Shown here: one piece after another, positions 55,724 to 64,000 of the stretch | Position numbering within the stretch: position 1 is the first letter of the stretch | Layout: each line of letters starts with the position of its first letter | Source: Methylorubrum populi | Lineage (GTDB): Bacteria; Pseudomonadota; Alphaproteobacteria; Rhizobiales; Beijerinckiaceae | NCBI GenBank assembly: GCA_020741775.1 | Contig: DYYG01000035.1 | Location: forward strand, 310,001 to 374,000 | DNA length: 64,000 bases | Direction of reading: 5' to 3' | Position numbers and translations under genes: made by a program | Notes under the pieces: generated by a model | Databases searched by the model: none | What the model was told of the DNA's origin: nothing | The model's input: only the letters and a program-made list of their open reading frames with translations

Positions 55724-56641
55724 TCAGCGCGGCCGCGGCGCCGCCCCGCCCCGGCGCAGCACCAGCGTCGCCCAGCCCTCGATCACGCCGGAGCGGGCGA
55801 GGTGGAAGCCGCGATGACGGTAGGTCGAAAGCACGCCCGGCACGTCGCGCTCGATCAGGCCGGACAGGATCAGCACGCCGTCATCCGCCACCACGGAGGT
55901 CAGCGACGGAGCGAGGCGCTTGAGCGGGCGGGCCAGGATGTTGGCGAACACCACGTCGAAACCGCGCGGGCGGTTCGCCAGCGCGTGGCGCACGCCCGGC
56001 CCCTGATAGAGCCGCATCAGCGGCCCGAGCCCGTTGAGGCGGGCATTGCCGCGGGCGGTCGTCACCGCCTCCGGGTCGAGGTCGCCGGCCACGACGGGGA
56101 TATGGAGTGCCCGGGCGGCGGCAAAGCCGAGAATGCCGGTGCCGGTGCCGACATCGAGGATGCGGGCGGGGCGGCGCTGCTTCAGCTCGGCCACGAGTGC
56201 CCGCAGGCAGCCCAGGGTGGTGCCGTGATGCCCGGTGCCGAAGGCGAGCGCCGCCTCGATCTCGATGGCGAGATCGTTCGGCCGCACCTGATCCCGGTCG
56301 TGGCCGCCATGGACGAGGAAGCGGCCGGCCCGCACCGGCTTCAGCCCCTCCAGCGAGGCCCGGACCCAATCCTGCTGGTCGATCGTCTCGAACACGGCCT
56401 CATCGGCCTGCGTTCCGAGGACCGGGCGGATCAGGCCGCGGATCATCTCCGCGTCAGGCTCCTCCGAGAAATAGGCTTCCAGCCGCCATGCCCCGGTCTC
56501 CTCCACCTCGAAGGCGGCCACCGCCGTCTCCATGGGATCGAACATCTCGCCCAGGAGTTCGGTCATGGCGCGAGCGGAGGGCTCGTCCGTGATCAGGCGC
56601 AGGACGTGCGTGGGTCGGTGCGGCGGCAGGCCTTCGAGCAT
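55724..56641 (-). CDS. prmA: ribosomal protein L11 methyltransferase
   Basis: A 305-residue SAM-dependent methyltransferase. The N-terminal L11-recognition part is followed by IEIEAALAFGTGHHGTTLGC and the SAM motif ARILDVGTGTGILGFAAA, then VFANILARPLKRLAP in place of NPPY. It trimethylates amino groups of ribosomal protein L11. It heads a minus-strand operon with aminopeptidase P, DUF4258, DUF2283, LMW-PTP and fructosamine kinase. Its promoter lies in 56642-56974, a gap with no supported gene. Confidence 0.93.
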   Translation of the reverse strand: MLEGLPPHRPTHVLRLITDEPSARAMTELLGEMFDPMETAVAAFEVEETGAWRLEAYFSEEPDAEMIRGLIRPVLGTQADEAVFETIDQQDWVRASLEGLKPVRAGRFLVHGGHDRDQVRPNDLAIEIEAALAFGTGHHGTTLGCLRALVAELKQRRPARILDVGTGTGILGFAAARALHIPVVAGDLDPEAVTTARGNARLNGLGPLMRLYQGPGVRHALANRPRGFDVVFANILARPLKRLAPSLTSVVADDGVLILSGLIERDVPGVLSTYRHRGFHLARSGVIEGWATLVLRRGGAAPRPR

Positions 56642-56974
56642 GTCCGCCCTCTACCACCGGCGCGCGCCGAGGGCCACGGGCATCGTGACCATGGGAGTCA
56701 TGACCGGAGGCGCTCCATTCCCGGCATCGCGAGCCACAAATGTTGCCCTAAAGTCATAGGCAAGTACAAAGATGCATAATCCGCAAGCATAATGTTTAAT
56801 TTTTAGACGAAACCTGCGGAACCGGGACGGAGAGACCGCGTTCTCACCGGCCAAAGCACCTCCCGTGCGACGCCGTCCGCCCTGTCCGGGGCTGGACGGA
56901 TGGGCCCTGGACAGGGCCGTGCGGGAGGCAATGCCGACTCCGTTCATCAGGCGCTGTTGAGTCTCCGTCGCGTC

Positions 56975-57175
56975 ATGACATCCAGATCCGCCCGCCGCAG
57001 GCCCCCCATCGTCGTCCCGCGTGAGCCCCGGCCCGACCGGCGCCGCGCGACGCATTCGGACATCCTCGATCCGGGCGCTCTCGAAGCGCCGCTGCCCGGT
57101 GCTCTGCTGGTGCTGCTGAGCCGTCTGCATCGCGCCGAGTCGAAGCCCATTCAGGACAACGACCCCGCGTCCTGA
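56975..57175 (+). CDS. possible small hypothetical protein, 66 aa
   Basis: An ATG-started frame with the basic start MTSRSARRRPPIVVPREPRP and a hydrophobic stretch ALLVLLSRLHR. The tracked ORF begins 25 codons earlier. There is no clear ribosome-binding site and no family. It lies 90 bp before the Rmf-like gene. Treat as doubtful. Confidence 0.35.
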   Translation: MTSRSARRRPPIVVPREPRPDRRRATHSDILDPGALEAPLPGALLVLLSRLHRAESKPIQDNDPAS

Positions 57176-57265
57176 CCGCGACGGGAACCGCAGCGGTCAC
57201 ATTCGGCTTGGTTCGGCGATCGACGGCCCGCGATCACCGGGACCGTCTCAGCAAAGGATCGATCG

Positions 57266-57436
57266 ATGGCGGTGGTGTCGAGCAGCATCTTCGAAGAGGG
57301 CAAGTCCGCGAAGGCGATGGGCAAACCCGATTCCGCCAACCCTTACGAGGCCGGGTCGCAGGAGAGCCTGGACTGGCTCGAAGGTTACACCGCGGGTGAG
57401 CCCGAGCCCTCCGCAGCGGGCCCTTCCGACGACTGA
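57266..57436 (+). CDS. Rmf/CrpP-like microprotein, 56 aa (below the ORF-track cutoff)
   Basis: The frame encodes EEGKSAKAMG...SANPYEAGSQ...LDWLEGYTAG. This is the Rmf/CrpP pattern (G-x-x-A, N-P-Y, then W-x-x-G-Y). An AAAGGA site sits 7 bases before the ATG, and a short hairpin (GGCCC-ATCC-GGGCC) follows the stop codon. It is the better of the two Rmf-like proteins in this window. It may bind ribosomes in slow growth or stress; that is an inference from the family. Confidence 0.7.
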   Translation: MAVVSSSIFEEGKSAKAMGKPDSANPYEAGSQESLDWLEGYTAGEPEPSAAGPSDD

Positions 57437-57531
57437 CCGGCCCATCCGGGCCTCTTTCGAGGCTCTCGGCGATGCTCACAGCCTGTCCGCCCACAGCGGC
57501 GGAGACGGTTTAGCGCCGAGAGGGCCGCGCG

Positions 57532-57566
57532 AAGGGAGGGAAGGCAAGCTTGCTCTCCCTCCCGCT
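57532..57566. terminator. bidirectional hairpin terminator
   Basis: GGGAGGGA pairs with TCCCTCCC, and the loop holds the inner palindrome GCAAGCTTGC. It lies between the Rmf-like gene and the converging DUF5872-like gene and can serve both. Confidence 0.6.
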
Positions 57567-57581
57567 TCGTTTCGACGGCGA

Positions 57582-58121
57582 TCAGGAGGCGAGGGCATGC
57601 TCCAGCTCGCCCTTCGTCATCTTCGAACGGCCGGGGATGTCCTGCTTGCGGGCCCGCTCCATCAGCTCGGCCTTGGTCGCACCACCCCTGCCGCCCTTCG
57701 ACGCCGTCTGGCCACTCCTGCCCCCGGTCTTGCGGGCAGAGGCGGTTTTCTTGGCGATGTCGGCCGGCTGATTCGAGTGCTGCTTGCCCTTGGCCGAGTC
57801 GGCCCTCTTCTTGGCGGTCGAGCGGTTGTATTCCGAGTCGGACAGCTTTTCGCGGGCCTTCTTGGGCAGGTAGCGTTCACCGCTCTTGCCGCTCTCCTTG
57901 CCCGATTTCGTGCCCCACTCTTCGTCGGTCCATTGCTTGAGGTGGTTGTCGCCGGATTTCTTGCCGGCATAGCCTCCGCCCTCTTTCTTGTATTCACTGG
58001 TCGCCATCTGCGCCTTGCGGGCGGACCATTGTCCGGGCTTGCCGCCCTTGGAGGATTGCGTGACCTCCTTCTTCACCTTGTCCCAGAGCTTCGGATCGGT
58101 CTTCTTCGCCGTGCCTGCCAT
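57582..58121 (-). CDS. DUF5872-like basic protein with SAP/Rho-N-like C-terminus, 179 aa
   Basis: The N-terminal half has VTQSSKGGKPGQWSARKAQM...KQWTDEEWGTKSG, a Lys/Gly-rich pattern I associate with DUF5872. The middle is low-complexity and basic. The last 35 residues (TKAELMERARKQDIPGRSKMTKGELEHAL) look like a helix-extended-helix SAP or Rho-N motif that binds nucleic acid. It may be a histone-like or stress-related DNA-binding protein. It converges on the Rmf-like gene. Confidence 0.7.
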   Translation of the reverse strand: MAGTAKKTDPKLWDKVKKEVTQSSKGGKPGQWSARKAQMATSEYKKEGGGYAGKKSGDNHLKQWTDEEWGTKSGKESGKSGERYLPKKAREKLSDSEYNRSTAKKRADSAKGKQHSNQPADIAKKTASARKTGGRSGQTASKGGRGGATKAELMERARKQDIPGRSKMTKGELEHALAS

Positions 58122-58349
58122 CGGTTGCGCCTCATCATCGACATTCAGCTGTCAACAGAAGGCCTCATCCTGAGTTCCGGTCGGTCCGCGACCGCTCACA
58201 GCGATCATGGCCCTTCCGTAATCTCATCCGGGCGTTGACAGGGAAGAACGAAGCTTCCACCTGCGGCCCACCAACCGAGTGCCCTCCCGCCATCACCGCC
58301 GCGCCGCTCCGGCCCACGGTCCTGTCGAGAGGCAAGCTGAGGATCCGCG

Positions 58350-59300
58350 ATGTCTGACGGCGTCACCGCCACCGCTCCGAAGGTGTTCATCGATGGCGAG
58401 GCCGGCACCACCGGCCTCGGCATCCGCGAGCGCCTCGAACGCGAAGGGAAAGTGCGCCTCGTCAGCATCCCGCACGAGAGCCGCAAGGATGCGGCCGTGA
58501 AGCGGGCGATCCTCGAAGAGGTCGATCTCGTGGTGCTCTGCCTGCCCGACGAGGCCTCCCGCGAGACCGCAGCTCTGGCCGATAGCTTGCCCGGCGGCGG
58601 CCCGAAGCTCCTCGATGCCAGCACCGCCCACCGCATCGCGCCGGGCTGGGTCTACGGCTTCGCCGAGATGGCGCCGGAACAGGCCGAGGCGATCCGGACC
58701 GCGCAGCGGGTCGCCAATCCCGGCTGCTACCCGACCGGGGCGATCGCGCTGCTTCGGCCGCTGGTCGAGCGCGGCCTGATCCCGTCGGACCACCCCGTCA
58801 GCATCAACGCGGTGAGCGGCTATAGCGGCGGCGGCCGCAGTATGATCGAGAGCTACGAGCGGGGAGAGGGCGCGCCCTTCCTGCTCTACGGCCTCGGCTT
58901 CGGCCATAAACACCTGCCGGAAATCGAGGCCTATAGCCGCCTGACCCGCCGGCCGATCTTCATTCCCTCGGTGGGCAATTTCCGTCAGGGCATGCTGGTC
59001 TCCATCCCGCTCCATCTCGGGGCGCTGCCAGGCGCGCCGAAGCCGGGCGATCTCGAGGAGGTCCTGGCCGAGTGGTATGCGGGCTGCCCGTTGGTCAAGG
59101 TGGTGCGGGGCGCGGACGAGGGTGCCCATCGCGAGCGCCTCGAACCGGAAGCCCTCAACGACACCGATCGCCTCGAGCTGCGGGTGTTCGGTTCCGACAC
59201 CCACGGCCAGGCGGTGCTGGTCGGCCGCCTCGACAATCTCGGCAAGGGTGCCTCGGGGGCTGCGGTGCAGAATCTCGGCCTGATGCTCGGGCTCGACTGA
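58350..59300 (+). CDS. argC: N-acetyl-gamma-glutamyl-phosphate reductase (type 2)
   Basis: A 316-residue NADPH enzyme of arginine synthesis. It reduces N-acetylglutamyl phosphate to the semialdehyde. The N-terminal [15 protein letters not shown] is the nucleotide-binding start of the short, type 2 ArgC, and the catalytic Cys lies in [13 protein letters not shown]. His in [11 protein letters not shown] is the second catalytic residue. GAGGATC precedes the ATG. It is a lone gene, not in an arg operon, as is common in this order. Confidence 0.94.
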   Translation: MSDGVTATAPKVFIDGEAGTTGLGIRERLEREGKVRLVSIPHESRKDAAVKRAILEEVDLVVLCLPDEASRETAALADSLPGGGPKLLDASTAHRIAPGWVYGFAEMAPEQAEAIRTAQRVANPGCYPTGAIALLRPLVERGLIPSDHPVSINAVSGYSGGGRSMIESYERGEGAPFLLYGLGFGHKHLPEIEAYSRLTRRPIFIPSVGNFRQGMLVSIPLHLGALPGAPKPGDLEEVLAEWYAGCPLVKVVRGADEGAHRERLEPEALNDTDRLELRVFGSDTHGQAVLVGRLDNLGKGASGAAVQNLGLMLGLD

Positions 59301-60012
59301 GCCGTCCCAGACTGAAACATTCCAATCGTCACGGCCGAGCGAGAGCAGACCGTGACCGAACTTTGGAAGTACGCCGAAAGTCTGTCACGGGCCGCCCGCC
59401 GCAAGTCGGGCGGCCCATGACTGTTCTCTCGCGCCAGATCGAGCGTTTTGCTCTCGGGCCCTTCCGACGGTGGAGCCAAGGCTTGCCGGCATAGCGGCGA
59501 AGACGGCTCAAGCACAGGCGGGATTGCACAAGCTTTTGCTTGCAGAAGCGACCGCAGGTGGTTCCGCCTCATCGTGAAATTTTCCGTCTCCCGGCATTCT
59601 ACGAGCCGAAATCCACAGAAAATACTCAGCCCTGCGGCAGGAGGCCGCATTCGGTTGCGACCGCATCGGCGTCGGGGCGTCGTTCGCGGCCTTTCGTGAT
59701 GGCTGGATTTTGAGAGAAGCAATCGGCACCCTGCTCAACATATTGAGAACGATGGGCTTTTATAAATACCTTCAGTTCCGAACTATCATTTGCAATATTT
59801 TCAGCCAACTGAGCGCATAGGCGAAATGTGAACGGGACCAATTATCGGCGCAGCTTGTGATCGGCACTTTTGGCGAGCCGGATCGCAGAAATAACGGCAT
59901 CACTTCATTTTGTTGGCTGTGCTCATAGCCATTTTCGATGCAGATGACTTGCTCCTAAGCGGTACTGAGCTTACCGTTATGGAACTTATCCCTCCCCATA
60001 GAAGATCGCGCC
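59301..60012. other. 710-bp intergenic region, AT-rich towards mucR
   Basis: The first half is ordinary GC-rich DNA with no supported gene; the ORFs 59448-59699 and 59626-59841 lack motifs and ribosome-binding sites. From about 59720 to 59990 the sequence turns AT-rich (TTTTATAAATACCTTC; CATTTTGTTGGC). It should carry the mucR promoter, and AT-rich tracts of this kind are what MucR proteins bind, so autoregulation is plausible. Confidence 0.4.
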
Positions 60013-60537
60013 ATGGACACCAGCGAACAGGACGCGGAAACCGCCCGCCTCGTTACCCTGACGGCAGATGTCGTATCTGCCTATGTCAGCAACAATCATG
60101 TCCAGAGCGCCGAATTGCCGAAGCTCCTCGGGGAGGTGCATGAGGCGATCCGCTCGGTCAGCACGAGCGGCCGCGCTACGGTCGAGACCGGGCCGCCGAA
60201 GGCGACGCCGCAGGAGATCCGCAAGTCGATCAACCACGACTTCCTGATCAGCTTCGAGGATGGGAAGCCCTACAAGACGCTGCGCCGGCATCTCACCTTG
60301 CGCGGCCTCTCCCCGGAACAGTACCGGGCGAAATGGGGCCTGCCGAACGACTATCCGATGACGTCGGCGAGCTATTCCGAGCAGCGTTCGGAACTGGCCC
60401 GGGCGCTTGGCCTCGGCCAGCAGCGCCGCCGGGTCGCGGAGCCGGAGCCCGAGCTGGTGCCGGAGCCGGTCGCCGCCGAGCCGGAGCCCGCGCCGGAGAA
60501 GAAGCGCCGCGCCCCGCGCCGCAAGAAGGAAGACTAG
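60013..60537 (+). CDS. mucR: MucR/Ros-family transcription regulator without a full zinc-ligand set
   Basis: A 174-residue MucR protein. The N-terminal oligomerisation part (LTADVVSAYVSNNHVQSAELPKLLGEVH) and the DNA-binding part (FEDGKPYKTLRRHLTLRGLSPEQYRAKWGLPNDYPM) are clear. Against Ros and MucR, the first zinc Cys is Ser80, the second site is Asp83, His93 is kept and the last His is replaced by Arg97. It therefore may fold without zinc, as some rhizobial relatives do. The tail is a Glu/Pro run and a basic end (KKRRAPRRKKED). MucR controls surface polysaccharide, motility and the cell cycle in this group. Confidence 0.9.
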   Translation: MDTSEQDAETARLVTLTADVVSAYVSNNHVQSAELPKLLGEVHEAIRSVSTSGRATVETGPPKATPQEIRKSINHDFLISFEDGKPYKTLRRHLTLRGLSPEQYRAKWGLPNDYPMTSASYSEQRSELARALGLGQQRRRVAEPEPELVPEPVAAEPEPAPEKKRRAPRRKKED

Positions 60538-60777
60538 GCCGCTTCCCACCCTCAAGCGGCCCGGCCGAAATCTGTTTCGGCGAACCCGCCACCGTTTCAA
60601 GCTTCGCCCCGGCCGCGTACCGGGGCGAAGCCATGTTCGGCGGTCGCCGTCGTCTTCCGAGGCAGACGTTTCACGCACCAGCCTCATCCATGGGCAATCT
60701 GCCCATCTGCAATGCAGCGGGCTCGGTTGAACCGGCCCTATCGAGCCGGCAAACGCATCTTCGGAGGGCGTTTGCCG

Positions 60778-61056
60778 ATGATCTGGCTGCACAAGCGCGT
60801 GCCGATGGACGAGGTCCGTTCGATCACGCTGCTGTTTCGCGATCAGGCCGCCTCCTTCGATCCGGAGGGCCGCATGCTGCTCGTCAGCGTCGCCGGAGCG
60901 GAGCCGGAGATCGGCCTCTGGCTCTGCCTGCCGGAGCTCGATCTGCTGCCGCCCTATTACGGCTTCAGCCTGTGCAGCCGCGCCGATCTTCCCCGCGCGC
61001 CCGCCCTCGTCGCCGGCTGCCCCGAGCATTTCGCCCGGCTGTTTCAGGATCGCTGA
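60778..61056 (+). CDS. hypothetical protein, 92 aa
   Basis: A soluble 92-residue protein (MIWLHKRVPMDEVRSITLLF ... EIGLWLCLPELDLLPPYYGF). I use the ATG with GGAGGG 9 bases upstream rather than the track's start 22 codons earlier. Three cysteines, no known domain. It lies 240 bp after mucR on the same strand and converges on nadQ. Confidence 0.6.
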   Translation: MIWLHKRVPMDEVRSITLLFRDQAASFDPEGRMLLVSVAGAEPEIGLWLCLPELDLLPPYYGFSLCSRADLPRAPALVAGCPEHFARLFQDR

Positions 61057-61111
61057 TCCTCGGGGCCTCGTTTCCGAAAAGGGCCCGGCTTTGGCGCGCC
61101 CCTGGTCGAAA

Positions 61112-62152
61112 TCAGAGCGTGCGCCGCGACGGGGTGAGCCGCACACCGGGGGCCGGGCGTTCCAACAGCACCTCGCGGCGGAAGCGCACCAGCCGGGCCG
61201 GGCGCCCGGCATTGCCGCTGGTCAGCGTCTCGGTCTCCTCGACCAGTCCCTGCTGGGCCACGAGGCGGCGGAAGTTCTGCTTGTGCAGCCGAGTCCCGGA
61301 CAAGGCCTCGACCGTCCGCTGAAGCTGCAGCAAGGTGAAGGCCGGCGGCATCAGCTCGAACACCACCGGACGATACTTGATCTTGCCGCGCAGGCGGCCG
61401 ATCGCGGTGGCGAGGACGCGGCGGTGATCGTGGGCCATCGGCTGGCCGGTCACAGCGATGTCGGCGGGCACGGCGGCCCCCGCCTGCCCGTTGGCCTCCG
61501 GGATCAGACCGGCCTCGAACAGCAGTTCGTAGCGCTCCAGCACGCGCTCCTCGTTCCAGGCGCCGCCGATGCCGAAACTGAGGCCGACCCGGTCCTCGCG
61601 CAGCCGCCGAAGCTTGGGCTCGGCGGCGGCCCCGACCCAGGTCATCAGGCGGGCCTCGATCTCGGCGAGCGCCGCCGGCCGTCCCTCGCGAAAATCCTCC
61701 CAGGGCAGGTAGCGGTACCAGTTGCGCCAAGCCGCCTCGGCGAGCCCCGCCGGGCGCAGCTCGCGCACCAGGGCGAGATAGGCCACCGAGAGCAGGTGGA
61801 CGCCGTGCTCGCCCCCCTCCCGGTCGCGGTCGCCGAAGGTATAGAGCTGCTCGACATAGCCGAGCCGCTGGTGGGTCTGCTGCTCCACCCAGGCCCGCAG
61901 GCCCTTCTCCAAGGTGGCGTGCTCGGGCACGAGCGGCCCCGCCGGCAGCGCGCTCTCGCGGCCCGGCGCCTGTCCCGAGACCTGGACCGTCAGGGCGCGC
62001 GGCTCGCCATCCGTCGCCGCGATGATCACGGCCACGAGCCCCACCGAGGAGGCGCCCGCGTCGCGCATCCCCTTCTCCGCCGCGGCAGCGGCCACACCCA
62101 GTTCGGCCGTACTCATCTCGATCGTCGGCCTCGAGCCTGTCTCCTCGGGCAT
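61112..62152 (-). CDS. nadQ: NadQ-type NAD-biosynthesis regulator (NUDIX-like plus winged helix)
   Basis: A 346-residue protein. The first half is a NUDIX-like fold that keeps TLEKGLRAWVEQQTHQRLGYVEQLYTFGDRDR but not a proper NUDIX box, so it senses rather than cuts. The second half carries a winged helix (AFTLLQLQRTVEALSGTRLHKQNFRRLVAQQGLVEET). This matches the alphaproteobacterial COG4111 family, whose members repress NAD synthesis genes. No nad genes lie nearby. It is divergent from thiE. Confidence 0.82.
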   Translation of the reverse strand: MPEETGSRPTIEMSTAELGVAAAAAEKGMRDAGASSVGLVAVIIAATDGEPRALTVQVSGQAPGRESALPAGPLVPEHATLEKGLRAWVEQQTHQRLGYVEQLYTFGDRDREGGEHGVHLLSVAYLALVRELRPAGLAEAAWRNWYRYLPWEDFREGRPAALAEIEARLMTWVGAAAEPKLRRLREDRVGLSFGIGGAWNEERVLERYELLFEAGLIPEANGQAGAAVPADIAVTGQPMAHDHRRVLATAIGRLRGKIKYRPVVFELMPPAFTLLQLQRTVEALSGTRLHKQNFRRLVAQQGLVEETETLTSGNAGRPARLVRFRREVLLERPAPGVRLTPSRRTL

Positions 62153-62255
62153 TCCCGCAGCGGCAGGAGCGGTTCCGGCGAGCCCCCTCCGCTCAGGTCC
62201 CTCCGCTCATGCCGGATCAGCCCCGCCACCGTCAACGGAACCGCCGGCTTCATCC

Positions 62256-62292
62256 GCAGGACCCTGCGCAGGGACCTTGCGCAGGACCTTGC
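62256..62292. repeat. three tandem 12-13-bp repeats between nadQ and thiE
   Basis: GCAGGACCCTGC, GCAGGGACCTTGC and GCAGGACCTTGC follow each other without spacers. Each is partly palindromic. The array lies about 105 bp upstream of nadQ and about 130 bp upstream of thiE, so it could be an operator for either, or a slipped-strand repeat. Confidence 0.55.
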
Positions 62293-62420
62293 ACCATCTC
62301 GCAGATTGGCGGCTCCTCCGGTCGCGGCGGCGGTCCGATCCTGCTAGATCGAAGGAAGGGGTTATCGATCGGAGCGGCCATGGTGGACGGGCGGCACGGG
62401 AAGCGGGCAGGGGGACAACC

Positions 62421-63143
62421 ATGAGCAGCGGCACCGGGCTCGGCCTGTCCCGCCCTCCTGCCGGGACGGAGGTGGACTTACGCCTCTACGGTATCCTCGA
62501 TGTCGGCGTCCTGGGGGACGATGCGGCCGCGCTCGCCGCCTTGGCGGCGGAGGCGGTGGCCGGGGGCACCACGCTCCTGCAATACCGTGACAAGGACCTG
62601 TCGGATGCCCGCGCCGCCCTGGCCCGGATCCGGGCGATCCATGCGGCCATTGCCGGCCGCGCTCCGCTCCTCGTCAACGATCGGATCGATCTCGCCCTCG
62701 CCGCCGGGGTCGAGGGCGTGCATCTCGGCCAATCGGATCTCCACCCGGAGGAGGCCCGCCGCCTGCTCGGTCCCCGCGCGGTGATCGGATTGACGGTGAA
62801 GACCGGGGCCCAGGCCGACGAGCTCTACCGCCTGCCGATCGACTATGCCTGCATCGGCGGCGTCTTCTCCACCACCAGCAAGGACAACCCGGACCCGCCG
62901 GTCGGCCTCGACGGGCTGCAGCGGATCGTGTTCCGCGCCCGGCTCGCCCGGGGCCGGACCCTGCCGCTCGGAGCCATCGCCGGGATCGATGCCAGCAACG
63001 CCGCCTCGGTGATCCGTGCCGGCGCCGACGGGGTTGCGCTGATCGGCGCCCTGTTCAAGGGCGGCGCCACCGAGGCCAAGGCACGGGATCTGCGCGCGCG
63101 GGTCGACGAGGCGCTCGGGCAGCGCGGCAACGAAACCCGGTAG
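62421..63143 (+). CDS. thiE: thiamine-phosphate synthase
   Basis: A 240-residue TIM-barrel enzyme that joins HMP-PP and HET-P to thiamine phosphate. Typical stretches are [38 protein letters not shown] and [15 protein letters not shown], with the phosphate-binding [12 protein letters not shown]. The ATG with GGGGGAC upstream is used; the tracked ORF runs 169 codons further up. It is followed after 29 bp by thiD. I see no TPP riboswitch in front. Confidence 0.92.
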   Translation: MSSGTGLGLSRPPAGTEVDLRLYGILDVGVLGDDAAALAALAAEAVAGGTTLLQYRDKDLSDARAALARIRAIHAAIAGRAPLLVNDRIDLALAAGVEGVHLGQSDLHPEEARRLLGPRAVIGLTVKTGAQADELYRLPIDYACIGGVFSTTSKDNPDPPVGLDGLQRIVFRARLARGRTLPLGAIAGIDASNAASVIRAGADGVALIGALFKGGATEAKARDLRARVDEALGQRGNETR

Positions 63144-63172
63144 GGACATGCAGGGATGAGGAGGGACGCGCC

Positions 63173-63979
63173 ATGACCGCCATCGCCGTGACCATCGCCG
63201 GGTCGGATTCGAGCGGGGGCGCCGGCATCCAGGCCGACCTCAAGACCTTCGCGGCGTTCCGGGTCTACGGCGCCAGCGTGATCACCGCCCTCACGGCGCA
63301 GAACACCCGCGGCGTGCAGGCGATCCACGACGTGCCCGGCGATTTCGTCGCGGCGCAGATCGATTCGGTGTTCTCCGATCTCGCGGTCGGCGCGGTGAAG
63401 ATCGGCATGCTGTCGCGGCCGGAAACCATCCGTGCGGTGGCGGACGGCCTGCGGCGGCACGCGGCCGGCATTCCGGTGGTGCTTGATCCCGTGATGGTCG
63501 CCACCAGCGGCGACCGGCTCATCTCCCAGGAAGCCATCGAGACCCTGCGCGGCGAGCTGATGCCGCTCGCCAACATCCTGACCCCGAACCTGCCCGAAGC
63601 CGCCGCCCTCCTCGACGAGAACGAGGCCGGGCACGAGAACGAGGCCGTGGCCCAGGGCCGGCGGCTGCTGGACCGGGGGGCGCGGGCCGTGCTGATCAAG
63701 GGCGGCCACGGCGAGGGGCGCGAGAGCGTCGATCACCTGATCGCCGCCAACGGCACCCTCCGCCGCTTCGCCGCGCCGCGGATCGAGACCCGCAACAGTC
63801 ACGGCACCGGCTGCACCCTCTCGGCGGCGGTGGCGGCCGGGCTCGCGAGCGGCCAGGGCCTCACCGAGGCGGTGGCGGCGGCGAAAAGCTACGTCACCGC
63901 CGCGATCCGGGCGGCGGATTCGGTGCCGGTCGGCCATGGCCACGGCCCGCTGCATCATTTCCACGCCCTCTGGCGATAG
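63173..63979 (+). CDS. thiD: hydroxymethylpyrimidine/phosphomethylpyrimidine kinase
   Basis: A 268-residue ribokinase-like enzyme that phosphorylates HMP and HMP-P for thiamine synthesis. The N-terminal [34 protein letters not shown] and the anion-hole motif [21 protein letters not shown] are diagnostic. GAGGAGGG precedes the ATG. It forms an operon with thiE. The gene is complete and ends 21 bp before the window does. Confidence 0.95.
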   Translation: MTAIAVTIAGSDSSGGAGIQADLKTFAAFRVYGASVITALTAQNTRGVQAIHDVPGDFVAAQIDSVFSDLAVGAVKIGMLSRPETIRAVADGLRRHAAGIPVVLDPVMVATSGDRLISQEAIETLRGELMPLANILTPNLPEAAALLDENEAGHENEAVAQGRRLLDRGARAVLIKGGHGEGRESVDHLIAANGTLRRFAAPRIETRNSHGTGCTLSAAVAAGLASGQGLTEAVAAAKSYVTAAIRAADSVPVGHGHGPLHHFHALWR

Positions 63980-64000
63980 GCAGATGCCGGTTCGGAAGAG

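Noticed and set aside
62293-62420. TPP riboswitch before thiE
   Set aside because: I looked for the CUGAGA and ACCUGA-type core motifs and did not find them in a foldable order.

Overview
The window is high-GC chromosomal DNA from an alphaproteobacterium of the order Hyphomicrobiales, most likely Methylobacterium or Methylorubrum. The pointers are a MucR/Ros regulator, a HisKA_2-type histidine kinase, a NadQ-type NAD regulator, a PQQ-dehydrogenase-family protein, a fused transaldolase/phosphoglucose isomerase, a LuxR/LuxI pair, and C1-bacterium-style intergenic hairpin repeats. This assignment comes from gene content only, because no database search was possible. I see no phage, no insertion sequence, no CRISPR array and no rRNA. 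There is one tRNA (Pro, GGG anticodon).

Layout. 0-9.3 kb: small hypothetical proteins including an Rmf/CrpP-like one; a Tat-exported molybdenum hydroxylase pair (IorA/IorB type); a GAF/histidine kinase; a PQQ beta-propeller protein with an atypical active-site motif. 9.5-12.9 kb: a surface-polysaccharide pair (glycosyltransferase plus sugar-nucleotide epimerase), then an AT-rich gene-poor stretch, a hairpin repeat and tRNA-Pro. 13.4-17.7 kb: a quorum-sensing locus (LuxR regulator, AHL synthase with two tandem lux-box-like dyads) with a PAS-like protein, a second glycosyltransferase and a rhodanese. 17.8-22.4 kb: an RND efflux operon. 22.4-26.4 kb: an MBL hydrolase, a soluble PAS chemoreceptor and a DedA protein. 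26.6-33.7 kb: a minus-strand sugar operon (GH15, tkt, tal-pgi). 34.9-44.5 kb: a nitrate/nitrite assimilation cluster (nasT, nasS, then a sigma54-type promoter and ANTAR-type leader, then nrtA, nrtB, nrtD, FAD reductase, nirA-like nitrite reductase, Fe-S/FAD/NAD reductase). No nitrate reductase catalytic subunit is present. 44.4-49 kb: LysR/GST/PNPOx genes and small exported or iron-oxygenase proteins. 49.1-52 kb: an SbmA-type ABC exporter and a DUF4926/DUF6883-like pair. 52-56.6 kb: a minus-strand operon prmA, aminopeptidase P, DUF4258, DUF2283, LMW-PTP, fructosamine kinase. 57-64 kb: a second Rmf-like microprotein, argC, a MucR protein lacking zinc ligands, nadQ and thiE-thiD.

How the genes work together. 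The best-integrated system is nitrogen assimilation. NasS and NasT are predicted to sense nitrate and antiterminate the leader downstream of a sigma54 promoter, switching on nitrate uptake and nitrite reduction. The second is the quorum-sensing module, with its operator-like repeats in front of luxI. The third is a likely protein-deglycation pair (LMW-PTP and fructosamine kinase with a 4-bp overlap). Nothing in the window is clearly a wholly new system. The most unusual items are the paired lux-box-like dyads, the DUF4258 reading frame that has no start codon and follows a stop codon in the same frame, the PQQ-family protein without the usual catalytic Asp, the zinc-ligand-poor MucR, and the two Rmf-like microproteins.
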